Positions 51,575 to 61,357 of a DNA stretch of 64,000 nucleotides are shown here, piece after piece. The position numbers and the translations under genes are program-made. Position 1 is the stretch's first letter. Each line of letters starts with the position of its first letter. The DNA is from Jiulongibacter sp024742395 (GTDB lineage: Bacteria; Bacteroidota; Bacteroidia; Cytophagales; Spirosomataceae). The notes below the pieces were generated by a model, which was not told the origin of the DNA, made no database searches, and worked only from the letters and a program-made list of their open reading frames with translations. The stretch is from positions 930,001-994,000 of the forward strand of contig OZ252236.1 in NCBI GenBank assembly GCA_965249455.1. Reading direction: 5' to 3'.

Positions 51575-53713
51575 ATGGCATTAATTAATAAGATCAGAGA
51601 GAAGTCAGGAATTGCGGTGGGCTTTCTTGCAGTAGCCCTTATGTTATTCATTGTGGGTGGCGATATTTTCTCTGGAAACTCCATTACAGGCGGTTTATTT
51701 GGAGGAGATCAGAACAAAGTAGGTACCATTAATGGTGTAGACGTTGACTATCAGCAGTTTGTGAAATTGGTAGATGCTCAGCGTCAGCAATTGGAGCTTT
51801 CTACAGGCAGGTCGGCCACTGATGCAGACTTAAGAAACATTCGTGAGCAGGTTTGGGAGCAGTTAATTCAGGATAATGCCTTCCAGGCACAATATGATGA
51901 GTTAGGTATTGATGTTACTGCAGATGAACTTCGCGAAATGATTCAGGGAACTAAGAACCTGCATCCATATATCCGTCAGCAGTTTACAGATCCTAACACA
52001 GGTCAGTTTAACGAGGCTCAGCATAGAGAGTTTATTAATGCTGCCGCAAATAAGACATTACCTGCCGAGCAACAATATATCTGGGATAGTTTCAAGACCA
52101 GTCTTCTTCAAATAAGAAAAAGTGAGAAGTATCAAAACCTGGTGGCTTCAGCAAGTTATATAACTTCTGCAGAGGCAAAGAAAGAATATAAAGCTACTAC
52201 TGATAAAGTAAGTGGAGAATACCTGTATGTGCCTTTTTATAGTGTAAATGACACATTGGTTTCTGTGACAGATAATGAAGTAAGCTCATACTACAGTTCT
52301 CATAAGTCAGAGTTTACTCCTTATGACAGTCGTTCATTTGATTACATAGTTTATCAGGTGGTGCCTTCTCCGGAAGATAGTGCTGCATTACAGCAGGAAA
52401 TTAATCTTTTGGCCAGAGGTATGGCATCTGCAGAAAATGCTGAGGCTTATGCTTCTGCAAACTCTGATATAAGAAATCCATACGCATGGAGTGCTGGAGA
52501 ATTATCTGATGAAGTATTATCTCTGATTTCAAATACAGTTCAGGGAGGTTCTTTTGGCCCGGTTAAAGAGGGACAAAACTATACTATTTATAAATATGAG
52601 GGTACTGAGACAGATACCTTGTACACAATGAGAGCCTCTCATATATTGATACGTCCTGATGCAGAGGGAGACGAAGCAAAAGCTGCGGCTAGAGAAAAGG
52701 CGGTAGGAATTTTAAATCAAATTAAAGGCGGAGCTGATTTTGCTACTATGGCAAGAATTAACGGTTCTGATGGAACAGCTTCACAAGGTGGTGATCTGGG
52801 ATATTTCTCTAATAATGGACAAATGGTTCCTGAGTTTGAAAACGCTTTGTTTGGTTTTAGAGGTGAAGGTCTTATGCCAAATTTAGTAGAAACTGATTTT
52901 GGTTATCACATCGTAAAAGTAACTAGTGCAAAAAGCAATATTAAGTATAAGTTGGCTGCCATTACGAAAATTCTGGAACCTTCTGAAGCAACGCTTAATG
53001 AATCATATCAGGCTGCAGAAGATCTGAGAGCCACTGTAAAAACAGCAGAAGATTTAAAGAAGAAAGCGGATGAAGATGAAAGTTTGGTGATGCTTTCTGC
53101 TCAAAGAGTAAATCCTGCTGCTACTTCATTTAATACAGTACAGAATGCCAGAGAAGTAGTACTTTGGGCATTTGGAAATGATGCTGAAGTTGGAAAAGTT
53201 GCTGATCAGGTCTTTGTAGTAGATGATTCTTATATAGTTGCTGCCTTAACGGGTGCTTCAGATAAGGAAGATCCTAAGGCTGCTGACTTTAAAGATCAGA
53301 TTATTGCAAAAGTTAAGAATGAGAAGAAAGCCGATGTGATTTTAGGTAAACTAGCTAAAGCCTCTGGCGATTTTAACGCTATTGCTTCTTCTTATGGTGC
53401 AGGTGCTTTGGTAGAATCTGTTGAAGACATTACTTTCCAAACAGGTATGCTGAATAGTGCCGGTATTGATGGTATAGCGATTGGTAAGTTATTCGGTTTG
53501 GCTGTAAACAAAACTACTAAGCCTTTTAAAGGGCAAAATGGTGTCTTTATCATGAAAAAGACGGCTGAGAATATAGCTCCGGAAGTTGCCGATTATACGC
53601 AATACAAGGAAAACATTATACAGCGTAGAGGTCTTTACAGCTCAGCTAACTTAGCTGATCAGGCAGTAAGAGAGGCCGCTGAGATTGTTGACAGAAGAGC
53701 TAAAATGTTCTAA
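51575..53713 (+). CDS. PpiD/SurA-like peptidylprolyl isomerase, membrane-anchored
   Basis: 712 residues. One N-terminal membrane helix (about 12-30) anchors it in the inner membrane, followed by a helical SurA_N-like chaperone region (about 60-240). A parvulin rotamase domain lies at about 351-450 (MRASHILIRPDAEGD, GGDLGYFSNNGQMVPEFE, TDFGYHIVKV), with a C-terminal region of chaperone-like helices. Folding factor for outer-membrane and secreted proteins. Single gene with terminator. Confidence 0.9.
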   Translation: MALINKIREKSGIAVGFLAVALMLFIVGGDIFSGNSITGGLFGGDQNKVGTINGVDVDYQQFVKLVDAQRQQLELSTGRSATDADLRNIREQVWEQLIQDNAFQAQYDELGIDVTADELREMIQGTKNLHPYIRQQFTDPNTGQFNEAQHREFINAAANKTLPAEQQYIWDSFKTSLLQIRKSEKYQNLVASASYITSAEAKKEYKATTDKVSGEYLYVPFYSVNDTLVSVTDNEVSSYYSSHKSEFTPYDSRSFDYIVYQVVPSPEDSAALQQEINLLARGMASAENAEAYASANSDIRNPYAWSAGELSDEVLSLISNTVQGGSFGPVKEGQNYTIYKYEGTETDTLYTMRASHILIRPDAEGDEAKAAAREKAVGILNQIKGGADFATMARINGSDGTASQGGDLGYFSNNGQMVPEFENALFGFRGEGLMPNLVETDFGYHIVKVTSAKSNIKYKLAAITKILEPSEATLNESYQAAEDLRATVKTAEDLKKKADEDESLVMLSAQRVNPAATSFNTVQNAREVVLWAFGNDAEVGKVADQVFVVDDSYIVAALTGASDKEDPKAADFKDQIIAKVKNEKKADVILGKLAKASGDFNAIASSYGAGALVESVEDITFQTGMLNSAGIDGIAIGKLFGLAVNKTTKPFKGQNGVFIMKKTAENIAPEVADYTQYKENIIQRRGLYSSANLADQAVREAAEIVDRRAKMF

Positions 53714-53734
53714 GATAGATATAAGAATTTAGAA

Positions 53735-53761
53735 GGGACACTGAAAAGTGCCCCTTTTTTT
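53735..53761 (+). terminator. Terminator of the PpiD-like gene
   Basis: GGG-CACT stem with AGTG-CCC (one A/C mismatch) and GAAA loop, then seven T, just before the next gene's ATG at 53775. Confidence 0.8.
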
Positions 53762-53774
53762 ATGACCTTTGGGT

Positions 53775-54359
53775 ATGAACAATCTTTTCCCTGTTTTTCT
53801 AAAATTAGAGCAAATGAACCTTCTATTAGTAGGAGGTGGATATGTAGGTATTGAGAAGTTGGAGGCGGTTTTGAAGAATTCTCCTAAAACCAGTATTACA
53901 ATCGTGGCACCCGAGATTTCAGAGGAAATAGAGGCATTGACTATGGAACATAACATTACACTGATCTATGAACCATACCACATTAAGCATTTAAAAGGGA
54001 AGAATCTGGTAATAGTGGGTACAGGTCTTATGGAGGTAAGCGAGGCCGTGCAAAGAGATTGTCGAAATCAAAACATTTTGGTCAATGTAGCAGATAAGCC
54101 AGCTTTATGTGATTTTTATTTGGGCTCTACCGTAGTTAAAGGAGATTTGAAAATTGCCATTTCTACCAATGGGAAATCACCAACCTTTGCGAAGCGTTTT
54201 CGTGAGGTTCTGGAGGAGATTTTGCCTGATTCTTTGCAAGAGACTCTGGATAACTTACGAGCCATCAGAGATCGTTTAAAAGGGGATTTTGAATACAAAG
54301 TTGAGAAGCTCAATGAGATCACCAATGTGATGAAAGGGTCGAAATCGGATAAGGACTAA
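53775..54359 (+). CDS. Siroheme synthase N-terminal domain (precorrin-2 dehydrogenase/ferrochelatase)
   Basis: 194 residues from ATG 53775 (a TTG two codons earlier is possible). NAD-binding start LLLVGGGYVGIEKLEAVL, then VADKPALCDFYLGSTVVKGDLKIAISTNGKSPTFA with the conserved family motif. Corresponds to Met8p/CysG-N, oxidising precorrin-2 and inserting Fe to give siroheme. The methyltransferase half is not adjacent. Convergent with rnc, overlapping 4 bp. Confidence 0.85.
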   Translation: MNNLFPVFLKLEQMNLLLVGGGYVGIEKLEAVLKNSPKTSITIVAPEISEEIEALTMEHNITLIYEPYHIKHLKGKNLVIVGTGLMEVSEAVQRDCRNQNILVNVADKPALCDFYLGSTVVKGDLKIAISTNGKSPTFAKRFREVLEEILPDSLQETLDNLRAIRDRLKGDFEYKVEKLNEITNVMKGSKSDKD

Positions 54360-55096
54360 CCTTCGATATCTAGAGATTCGCAAGCCTTACGTGCAGCATC
54401 TTGTTCGGCTTTTTTCTTGTTCCATCCTCGGCCTTCACTGATAATCTCGTCATCAACAGATACTTGAGCCACAAATTCTTTACTGTGGTGCTTTCCGTTT
54501 TCTTTAATTATCGTGAATTCTACCTGTTTTGACAGACTCTGTGCCCAGGTTAAGATTATACTCTTGTAGTTGGCATTATTTTTAATTACCGCATCCAGAT
54601 CAAAGTAATTGATCATGAGATTTTTAACGATAAACTGTTTAGTAAATTTAAAGCCTTTGTCCAGGTAAATAGCACCTATAAGAGCTTCCATGGCGTCACC
54701 GTACATTGAGGTTCGGGCATGGGTTACTCGGTTGCCATCAAAAGTGATAAGTTTATCTAGGCCAATTTTACGAGCAACTTGATTCAAGGATTCACGATTG
54801 ACAATTCGAGATCGAATTTCAGTTAAAAAGCCTTCGTCCTTGAATGGATATTTTTTGAATAAATACTCCGCAACTACCATACCTAGTACAGAATCTCCTA
54901 AGTACTCCAGACGTTCATTAGATTCTTTAAAACCTTCAACTATCGTCTTTTTAGAGGCTGAGGTATGGCGAAAAGCCAGCTGATACAAGGTGTCTTTCCC
55001 TGGCTTTTCTCCTATAATTCTTTCAATGGCCTTTCTGAACTCTTTGGTTTCAGAGTCAGTCTTAAAGTAATTGAGTATGTCTTCTGTTACTGCCAT
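54356..55096 (-). CDS. rnc: Ribonuclease III
   Basis: 246 residues. Signature NERLEYLGDSVLGMVVAEYLF (residues ~60-80, first catalytic acidic cluster) and GDAMEALIGAIYLDKG (second). A dsRNA-binding domain follows at about 175-246 (WNKKKAEQDAARKACESL). Cleaves double-stranded RNA in rRNA maturation. Follows fabF by 28 bp: acpP-fabF-rnc operon, a common order in Bacteroidota. Confidence 0.95.
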   Translation of the reverse strand: MAVTEDILNYFKTDSETKEFRKAIERIIGEKPGKDTLYQLAFRHTSASKKTIVEGFKESNERLEYLGDSVLGMVVAEYLFKKYPFKDEGFLTEIRSRIVNRESLNQVARKIGLDKLITFDGNRVTHARTSMYGDAMEALIGAIYLDKGFKFTKQFIVKNLMINYFDLDAVIKNNANYKSIILTWAQSLSKQVEFTIIKENGKHHSKEFVAQVSVDDEIISEGRGWNKKKAEQDAARKACESLDIEG

Positions 55097-55124
55097 TTAA
55101 TCTATCTGAATAAGCAAATATCGC

Positions 55125-56378
55125 TTATTCAGAAACTTTTTTAAAGATAAGTGTTGCGTTATGACCACCAAAACCAAAGCAATTTGATAAAACTGCGTTA
55201 ATCTCTTTTGATTTGGCCTTGTTTGGTGTAAGGTCTATTCTTGAGTCAATTGTTTCGTCAATATTAAACAAATTAATGGTAGGAGGTACCATTTGATGTT
55301 GAATTGCCAATATTGCAGCTACTGATTCTACAGCACCTGCACCACCCAGTAGGTGTCCGGTCATAGATTTTGTAGAGCTGATAGAAACCTTGTATGTATG
55401 ATCTTTGAATAAATCTTGAATTGCCTTTATTTCCTGCGGATCTCCCAGGCCAGTTGAGGTTCCGTGTGTATTGATATAATCAATTTCTTCCGGCTTCATT
55501 TTGGCATCATCCAAAGCATCTTCCATTGAAAGGAAAGCTCCGAGGCCATCAGGATGTGGGGCCGTGATATGGTACGCATCTGAGGATATACCTCCACCAA
55601 CGAGCTCACAATATATTTTGGCTCCTCTAGCTTTTGCATGGTCATAATCTTCTAAGATTAAACCGGCACCACCTTCGCCTAGTACAAAACCATCACGGTC
55701 TTGGTCATAAGGTCTGGAAGCTGTTTTATAGTCATCGTTTCGGGTAGAAAGTGCTCTTAGAGCATTGAAACCTCCTACACCTGCCCTGGTTACAGCTGCT
55801 TCTGATCCGCCTGTTACACATGCTACCATTCGGCCTAAACGGATATAATTAAAGGCGTCAATGATGGCATTGTTTGCTGATGCACAAGCAGATACGGTTA
55901 CGTAGTTTGGGCCACGGAAACCAAATTTCATAGAAATCTGACCTGATGCCGAATCGGCAATCATTTTTGGAATAAAGAAGGGATTGAAACGAGGCTTCAA
56001 ATCGTTTTCTGCCAGGTTAAGTACCTCTTCTTCAAATGTCTTTAAACCACCAATACCTGAGCCCCAGATTACGCCAATCTTATCTTTATTGACTTTCTCC
56101 AAATCAAGCCCTGAATCAAGAACAGCCTGTTCGGCTACAATAACTCCATATTGAGAAAACAAGTCCATTTTTCTTGCTTCCTGGCGAGGTATAAATTCCA
56201 AGGGATCAAAGTTCTTGAGTTCGCAGGCAAACTGTGTTTTGAATTCCGTGGGATCAAAATGAGTAATAGGATTTGCACCGCTCACACCATTCTTTAGTCC
56301 TTCCCAGTATTCTTCAACTGTATTACCAATTGGGGTAAGGGCACCCATGCCAGTAACTACAACACGTTTCAGTTCCAT
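55125..56378 (-). CDS. fabF: 3-oxoacyl-[ACP] synthase II
   Basis: 417 residues. Cys-His-His triad: nucleophile in TVSACASANNAIIDA, NTHGTSTGLGDPQE, and KSMTGHLLGGAGAVE. Elongates fatty acids on ACP. Downstream of acpP with 87 bp between, which holds a 12-bp inverted repeat. Confidence 0.95.
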   Translation of the reverse strand: MELKRVVVTGMGALTPIGNTVEEYWEGLKNGVSGANPITHFDPTEFKTQFACELKNFDPLEFIPRQEARKMDLFSQYGVIVAEQAVLDSGLDLEKVNKDKIGVIWGSGIGGLKTFEEEVLNLAENDLKPRFNPFFIPKMIADSASGQISMKFGFRGPNYVTVSACASANNAIIDAFNYIRLGRMVACVTGGSEAAVTRAGVGGFNALRALSTRNDDYKTASRPYDQDRDGFVLGEGGAGLILEDYDHAKARGAKIYCELVGGGISSDAYHITAPHPDGLGAFLSMEDALDDAKMKPEEIDYINTHGTSTGLGDPQEIKAIQDLFKDHTYKVSISSTKSMTGHLLGGAGAVESVAAILAIQHQMVPPTINLFNIDETIDSRIDLTPNKAKSKEINAVLSNCFGFGGHNATLIFKKVSE

Positions 56379-56402
56379 GTTTATTGGTTTGGTTTTAAAT
56401 GG

Positions 56403-56448
56403 AAAAGTTCAATACCCAATTTACAAAAAAACTGAATATTGAACTTTT
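56403..56448 (-). promoter_or_regulatory. Intercistronic stem-loop between acpP and fabF
   Basis: Perfect 12-bp arms AAAAGTTCAATA (56403-56414) and TATTGAACTTTT (56437-56448), 22-nt loop. No strong T run after the minus-strand 3' arm. It could be an mRNA-stabilising or partial-termination element letting acpP exceed fabF. Confidence 0.5.
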
Positions 56449-56465
56449 GAAAAGGGTCAGGAATA

Positions 56466-56702
56466 TTACTTAGTATTTTCTTCTAAGTATGCTACTGCCT
56501 GTCCAACAGTTTGGATATTTTCTGCTTGATCATCAGGGATAGAAACATTAAATTCTTTTTCGAACTCCATGATAAGTTCTACTGTATCTAATGAATCTGC
56601 TCCTAAATCGTTTGTAAAAGAAGCCTCGGTAGTCACTTCTGACTCTTCAACACCAAGCTTTTCTACAATAATTTTCGTTACTTTCGATGCGATATCTGAC
56701 AT
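56466..56702 (-). CDS. acpP: Acyl carrier protein
   Basis: 78 residues, very acidic. 4'-phosphopantetheine attachment at Ser37 in DLGADSLDTVELIMEFE. First gene of acpP-fabF-rnc. Normal length and sequence for a fatty-acid synthesis ACP. Confidence 0.97.
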   Translation of the reverse strand: MSDIASKVTKIIVEKLGVEESEVTTEASFTNDLGADSLDTVELIMEFEKEFNVSIPDDQAENIQTVGQAVAYLEENTK

Positions 56703-56839
56703 TATAAAAATGTATTTGGTTTAAATCAGTGCAAAGAAAAAACTTTTAAATGAAACCAACAAAGTACCTATTGGTTTTTTGAAATCATTAACATCCACGA
56801 TATTTGCACAATACAATAAAAACATTCAATAATTACTCT

Positions 56840-57649
56840 ATGGAAGCCCTTTTCTCAAAAAAATACAACAATAATAACTTTTTCCTTTTGGCTGGGCCCT
56901 GTGCTATTGAAAATCGGGATTTAGCGATGCGTGTAGCAGAGAAAGTGGTTGGTATTACGGATAGGCTGGGCATTCCTTATGTTTTTAAGGGAAGTTACAG
57001 AAAGGCTAATCGTACCAAGGCTGATAGTTTTACGGGTATTGGGGATGAAAAAGCCTTGAATATTCTTAGAGAAGTTGGGTCTGTTTTTGGTGTTCCTACA
57101 GTGACAGATATACATGAGACACATGAGGCCGCATTAGCTGCAGAATATGTAGATGTATTGCAAATACCTGCTTTTTTGTGCCGACAAACAGAACTTTTAG
57201 CAGCTGCGGCCAAAACGGGAAAAGCTGTTAATGTAAAAAAGGGGCAATTCATGTCTGGGGCCTCAATGGGTTTTGCTATCGAAAAAGTAAAAATGGAAAA
57301 CCCGGATGCTGTGGTTATGCTGACAGAAAGAGGGAACTCCTTTGGTTATTCAGACTTGGTAGTAGATTACAGAAATATTATTGACATGAAGACTTTTGGT
57401 TCTCCCGTTATAATGGACTGTACTCACTCTTTACAAAGGCCTAATCAAACTTCAGGAGTAACTGGTGGGAATCCGGAGTTAATTGGCACCATTGCCAAAG
57501 CAGCGATCGCTGTGGGAGCAGACGGACTTTTCATAGAAACTCATCCGGATCCAGCCAATGCTAAGTCAGACGGGGCGAACATGTTACATTTAGATAAATT
57601 GGAAATTCTACTGGAAGATTTGGTTAGGATAAGAGAGGTAGTGGTATAA
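56840..57649 (+). CDS. kdsA: 3-deoxy-8-phosphooctulonate synthase (KDO-8-P synthase)
   Basis: 269 residues from ATG 56840; a TTG at 56804 extends the frame but it overlaps a -7-like TATTTG and would add a non-conserved lead. Motifs LLAGPCAIENRD, FKGSYRKANRT, LQIPAFLCRQTELL, NVKKGQFM, and DCTHSLQRPN. Condenses PEP and arabinose-5-phosphate for the lipopolysaccharide core sugar KDO. Confirms a Gram-negative LPS envelope. Confidence 0.95.
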   Translation: MEALFSKKYNNNNFFLLAGPCAIENRDLAMRVAEKVVGITDRLGIPYVFKGSYRKANRTKADSFTGIGDEKALNILREVGSVFGVPTVTDIHETHEAALAAEYVDVLQIPAFLCRQTELLAAAAKTGKAVNVKKGQFMSGASMGFAIEKVKMENPDAVVMLTERGNSFGYSDLVVDYRNIIDMKTFGSPVIMDCTHSLQRPNQTSGVTGGNPELIGTIAKAAIAVGADGLFIETHPDPANAKSDGANMLHLDKLEILLEDLVRIREVVV

Positions 57650-58082
57650 TTGGCAGATGATGCAAAAATAATAGCACTATTATTACTTCTTAATGCCTTG
57701 TACTTAGTGTTTTGAAACATTGGATTCTCATGGTTAAATACCTGGGGTTCTCTTATATGGTAAGAACCAAACAATTAGTTCTTAATAAAGTGTATGCTTA
57801 AAATGTTAAGCCTTATAGAGCGTTTATCCGGCTTGGTGGCTTTGATGCCTTAGTTCAGAAGGCATATTTCCCGATGATTCCCAAAGTTCTTGAATTGTTA
57901 GTGTCCGGCCAGATTAGTTCTTGATTTATTTAGGACAAGAAGTTAAATTCTATGTTCAGACATCAGAGGTCTGTATAATTTGATTGATTGAACCTACGTA
58001 GGTTTGTTAATCTAATAAGAGTTACGTTTTTAATTCAGATTGTTTAGCTTTGTGAATCATTCTGCTTTTCTAATAAAAAAAC
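57650..58082. other. Intergenic region between kdsA and ftsK with several dyads
   Basis: No gene seen. It contains AATAATAG (57667-57674)/CTATTATT (57677-57684) just after kdsA, a 7-bp stem ATGCCTT/AAGGCAT (57845-57865), and a perfect 14-bp palindrome AACCTACGTAGGTT at 57991-58004. These may reflect a terminator and an operator for ftsK. Nothing suggested a structured RNA of known family. Confidence 0.5.
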
Positions 58083-60515
58083 ATGGCGAAAACTTTTCGT
58101 AAGAAAAAAACTGCGGCTAATCAACGACGCAGTTCTTCTACTCAGAAGCCGGCATCACAAGGAGTCAAAATAAGTTCTGCACAATGGCAGTTAATCTTTG
58201 GTGTATTCTTCTTGGTAGTCACTTTTGTCCTATCTATATCTTTTATCTCTTATCTTTTTACGGGTGAAGCTGATCAGGATTTGGTTCAAAGAAACTTTAA
58301 AACAGCGATTGATCCGAGCCATAAAAATGCCGAGAATTCTTTAGGTGTGATCGGTGCTTTTATTTCGCATTATTTTATTTTTAAATGGTTTGGGTATGCT
58401 TCTTTTGGTATTATTCCATTAATTTTTCTTTCTGCTTTTCGGCTGATTTTTCAGCAAGACTTGTTTTCTATTAACTTGAATAGATTTGCTAAGGCCAGTC
58501 TTTTTTATGTTTTTTTTACCTCTCTCTTCCTGGGATATTTTGTCTATCATTTTAGTTTAGGGCATGGAGCTATTAGCGGCGAAATTGGATATAGCCTGAA
58601 TGAAATGCTTAGTCATGTAATGGGATGGGGGAGCATCTTGCTCATTGGTTTACTTCTGTTTCTTTTCCTTGTCTTCTTTCATGGCCTTACTCAAATTGAT
58701 AATTACTTTTTAAAGAGAGATGCCACAGAGCCAAAGAACATTGAGCAAGAAGAGATTGAAGTTAATACTATTAAGGAGGCTACGGTGAGGGAAGAGAAAG
58801 AATCTGATTCTATTGCAGAAAAACCTTTTGAAGGTGGTATAACCTTTAGTATTGAAGATACACGCGAAGAAAAAAAGCCTGAACCAGAAGTTAAGCCGAA
58901 GGAATCAAAATCTGATGAAGAGCTCACCCTTGAAGTCTCTGAGGAGGCTACTAGCTTTTTACCTATAGATGAAGAAAACAATAATGATCTTGAAGAGTTT
59001 GGTCCTTATGACCCGAAATTAGACTTAGGATCTTATATCTATCCACCATTATCTTTATTAGAGGAGCATGTAGGAAATCAGGCTAAAGTAAGTCAGGAGG
59101 AGCTTGAGGCCAATAAGATCAATATTGTGGAGACCATGCGAAATTTTTCCATTGGTATTTCCAGCATAAAGGCGACAATCGGTCCAACCGTTACGCTCTA
59201 TGAGATAGTGCCAGAGGCCGGGGTTAGAATTTCTAAAATTAAAAACCTCGAAGATGATATTGCTCTAAACCTGGCAGCTCTGGGTATAAGGATTATAGCT
59301 CCGATGCCAGGTAAGGGTACGGTTGGTATAGAGGTGCCAAACAAAAATCCTGAATTAGTATCAGTGAAATCCGTTTTCTCTAATGAGAAATTCAGGAACT
59401 CAAAATTTGAACTTCCCATAGTTTTAGGTAAGACTATTGCTAACGAAATGTTTGTTTCTGATTTAGCAAAAATGCCTCACTTGCTAATGGCGGGTGCTAC
59501 AGGTCAGGGTAAATCTGTGGGCATTAATGTGTTGCTCGCCTCACTTTTATATAAAAAGCACCCTGCAGAAGTGAAATTTGTCTTGGTTGACCCCAAAAAG
59601 GTGGAATTGTCGCTTTTTAACAAAATTGAAAGGCACTTTCTGGCCACACTTCCAAATGCCGAAGATGCCATTATTACTGATACCAAAAAAGTGATTTATA
59701 CGTTGAACTCTCTCTGTATAGAGATGGATAACCGGTATGACTTGCTAAAAGATGCCGGAGTAAGGAATATCAGAGAATACAATACCAAGTTTACTAAACG
59801 GAAGCTCAATCCTGAGAAAGGGAATAGGTATTTGCCATACATAGTCCTTGTGATTGATGAATTAGCCGATTTGATGATGACTGCGGGTAAAGAAGTAGAG
59901 CAACCGATTGCACGTTTGGCACAGCTTGCCAGAGCTATTGGCATTCATTTAATTGTAGCTACCCAGAGGCCATCGGTTAACGTAATTACCGGATTAATAA
60001 AGGCCAACTTTCCCGCACGACTTTCTTTCAAAGTTACAGCTAAAGTAGATTCAAGAACGATCTTAGATACGGGTGGGGCAGAGCAATTAGTCGGTAACGG
60101 AGATATGCTTTTGAGTATGGGTTCCGATATGGTTCGTTTGCAGTGTCCGTTTATTGATACGCCTGAGGTGGATGGTATCTGTGATTTCATAGGAGAGCAG
60201 CGGGGCTATGAGTCGTCTTATGCTTTACCTGAATTTTATGGAGATGATGAGCCTGATCCGCTCGAAGTAGATATGTCTGATCTGGATCCATTGTTTGATG
60301 ATGCTGCTCGTTTGTTGGTTACTTTTCAACAAGGTAGTACCTCTCTGATCCAAAGAAAAATGAAGCTAGGTTACAATAGAGCCGGTCGTATTATTGATCA
60401 GCTAGAGGCTGCAGGCATAGTTGGGCAGTTTGAAGGAAGTAAGGCCAGGGAGGTTTTAATAAAAGATATGACTCACCTTGAGGAGGTCTTAAGAAACATC
60501 CATAATTCCAATTAA
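58083..60515 (+). CDS. ftsK: DNA translocase FtsK
   Basis: 810 residues. N-terminal membrane part with about four helices (residues 35-60, 85-110, 130-155, 175-205). An acidic linker (about 215-310) rich in Glu follows. The RecA-type motor carries Walker A GATGQGKS (about 471-478) and Walker B VLVIDELADLM, and ends in a winged-helix gamma domain (about 740-805). Pumps DNA at the division septum for chromosome segregation. The acidic linker is shorter than in E. coli FtsK (1329 residues), which is common. Confidence 0.96.
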   Translation: MAKTFRKKKTAANQRRSSSTQKPASQGVKISSAQWQLIFGVFFLVVTFVLSISFISYLFTGEADQDLVQRNFKTAIDPSHKNAENSLGVIGAFISHYFIFKWFGYASFGIIPLIFLSAFRLIFQQDLFSINLNRFAKASLFYVFFTSLFLGYFVYHFSLGHGAISGEIGYSLNEMLSHVMGWGSILLIGLLLFLFLVFFHGLTQIDNYFLKRDATEPKNIEQEEIEVNTIKEATVREEKESDSIAEKPFEGGITFSIEDTREEKKPEPEVKPKESKSDEELTLEVSEEATSFLPIDEENNNDLEEFGPYDPKLDLGSYIYPPLSLLEEHVGNQAKVSQEELEANKINIVETMRNFSIGISSIKATIGPTVTLYEIVPEAGVRISKIKNLEDDIALNLAALGIRIIAPMPGKGTVGIEVPNKNPELVSVKSVFSNEKFRNSKFELPIVLGKTIANEMFVSDLAKMPHLLMAGATGQGKSVGINVLLASLLYKKHPAEVKFVLVDPKKVELSLFNKIERHFLATLPNAEDAIITDTKKVIYTLNSLCIEMDNRYDLLKDAGVRNIREYNTKFTKRKLNPEKGNRYLPYIVLVIDELADLMMTAGKEVEQPIARLAQLARAIGIHLIVATQRPSVNVITGLIKANFPARLSFKVTAKVDSRTILDTGGAEQLVGNGDMLLSMGSDMVRLQCPFIDTPEVDGICDFIGEQRGYESSYALPEFYGDDEPDPLEVDMSDLDPLFDDAARLLVTFQQGSTSLIQRKMKLGYNRAGRIIDQLEAAGIVGQFEGSKAREVLIKDMTHLEEVLRNIHNSN

Positions 60516-60550
60516 AGATTCGTTAACATCTGCTTATTAAACTTTTCTCC

Positions 60551-60558
60551 TACTTTTG
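60551..60558 (+). promoter_or_regulatory. -7 element of lolA
   Basis: TACTTTTG matches TAnnTTTG, 76 bp before the lolA ATG. Confidence 0.4.
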
Positions 60559-60633
60559 TGTCCAATTTACTACAATATTGTTTCGAATTCAGAGCAGTAG
60601 GTACACTTAAACCAAAGAAATTGTATAATTAAG

Positions 60634-61275
60634 ATGAAGAAATTAAAGGTGTTAGTCATAGTGATGTTTAGTTCAGTAATGATGGCCTTTGGTCAGGATG
60701 CCAAAGCTGACGCCATACTGGAAGCTATGAGTGCCAAGTATAAAAAAATGCAAACCTTTAAGGCTGACTTTTCCTACGCTACAGTTAGTTCGGCTGGTAA
60801 GATGGGAAGAAAGCGTACAGGACAGATAGCTGTAAAAGGGGTGAAGTTTAAATTGAATATGGTAGGTCAGGAGATTTACAATAATGGTTCTGAGATATAT
60901 TCTTTTGTAAAGGAAACAAATGAAGTGAATATAACTGAGTACGATGATAGTGCAGACTCTCAGTTTTCTCCGGCGAATATCTATAATATTTATAAAAAGG
61001 GTTATAAGTATAAATACAATGGTTCAACAAACATTTCTGGTACTTCGTATGACGTAGTGGAACTGGTACCAATAAAGAAGAATAATGTCTCTAAAGTAGA
61101 GCTTGTAGTGGATAAGAACTCAAAGATATTGAAGAGATGGAAGCTGTGGGACTCAAGTGGAAAGCAAACTGTTTTTGATGTGTCCAATTTTGTGGCTAAT
61201 CCAACGCTCTCTGATAGTTACTTTAAATTCAATACGGCTAATTACCCGGGGGTAGAGGTAGTGGATTTACGTTAA
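60634..61275 (+). CDS. lolA: LolA-like outer-membrane lipoprotein carrier
   Basis: 213 residues with signal peptide (ends MAFGQ, about residue 20). LolA/LolB half-barrel strands: MQTFKADFSYATVSSAGKMGRKRTGQ, IYSFVKETNEVNITEY, and VELVVDKNSKILKRWKLWDSSGKQT. Ferries lipoproteins across the periplasm, as needed for the many lipoproteins in this window. Located after ftsK, a neighbour pairing frequent in bacteria. Confidence 0.85.
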   Translation: MKKLKVLVIVMFSSVMMAFGQDAKADAILEAMSAKYKKMQTFKADFSYATVSSAGKMGRKRTGQIAVKGVKFKLNMVGQEIYNNGSEIYSFVKETNEVNITEYDDSADSQFSPANIYNIYKKGYKYKYNGSTNISGTSYDVVELVPIKKNNVSKVELVVDKNSKILKRWKLWDSSGKQTVFDVSNFVANPTLSDSYFKFNTANYPGVEVVDLR

Positions 61276-61297
61276 TTGGAATAAGAATTTTTATATT

Positions 61298-61327
61298 AAG
61301 GCCTCTGTTGTTCAGGGGCCTTTTTTT
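61298..61327 (+). terminator. Terminator of lolA
   Basis: AGGCC-CTG and CAG-GGCCT arms (one mismatch), TTGTT loop, followed by seven T. Confidence 0.8.
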
Positions 61328-61357
61328 GTTCTTTTACGGAATACTATACACACTGAT

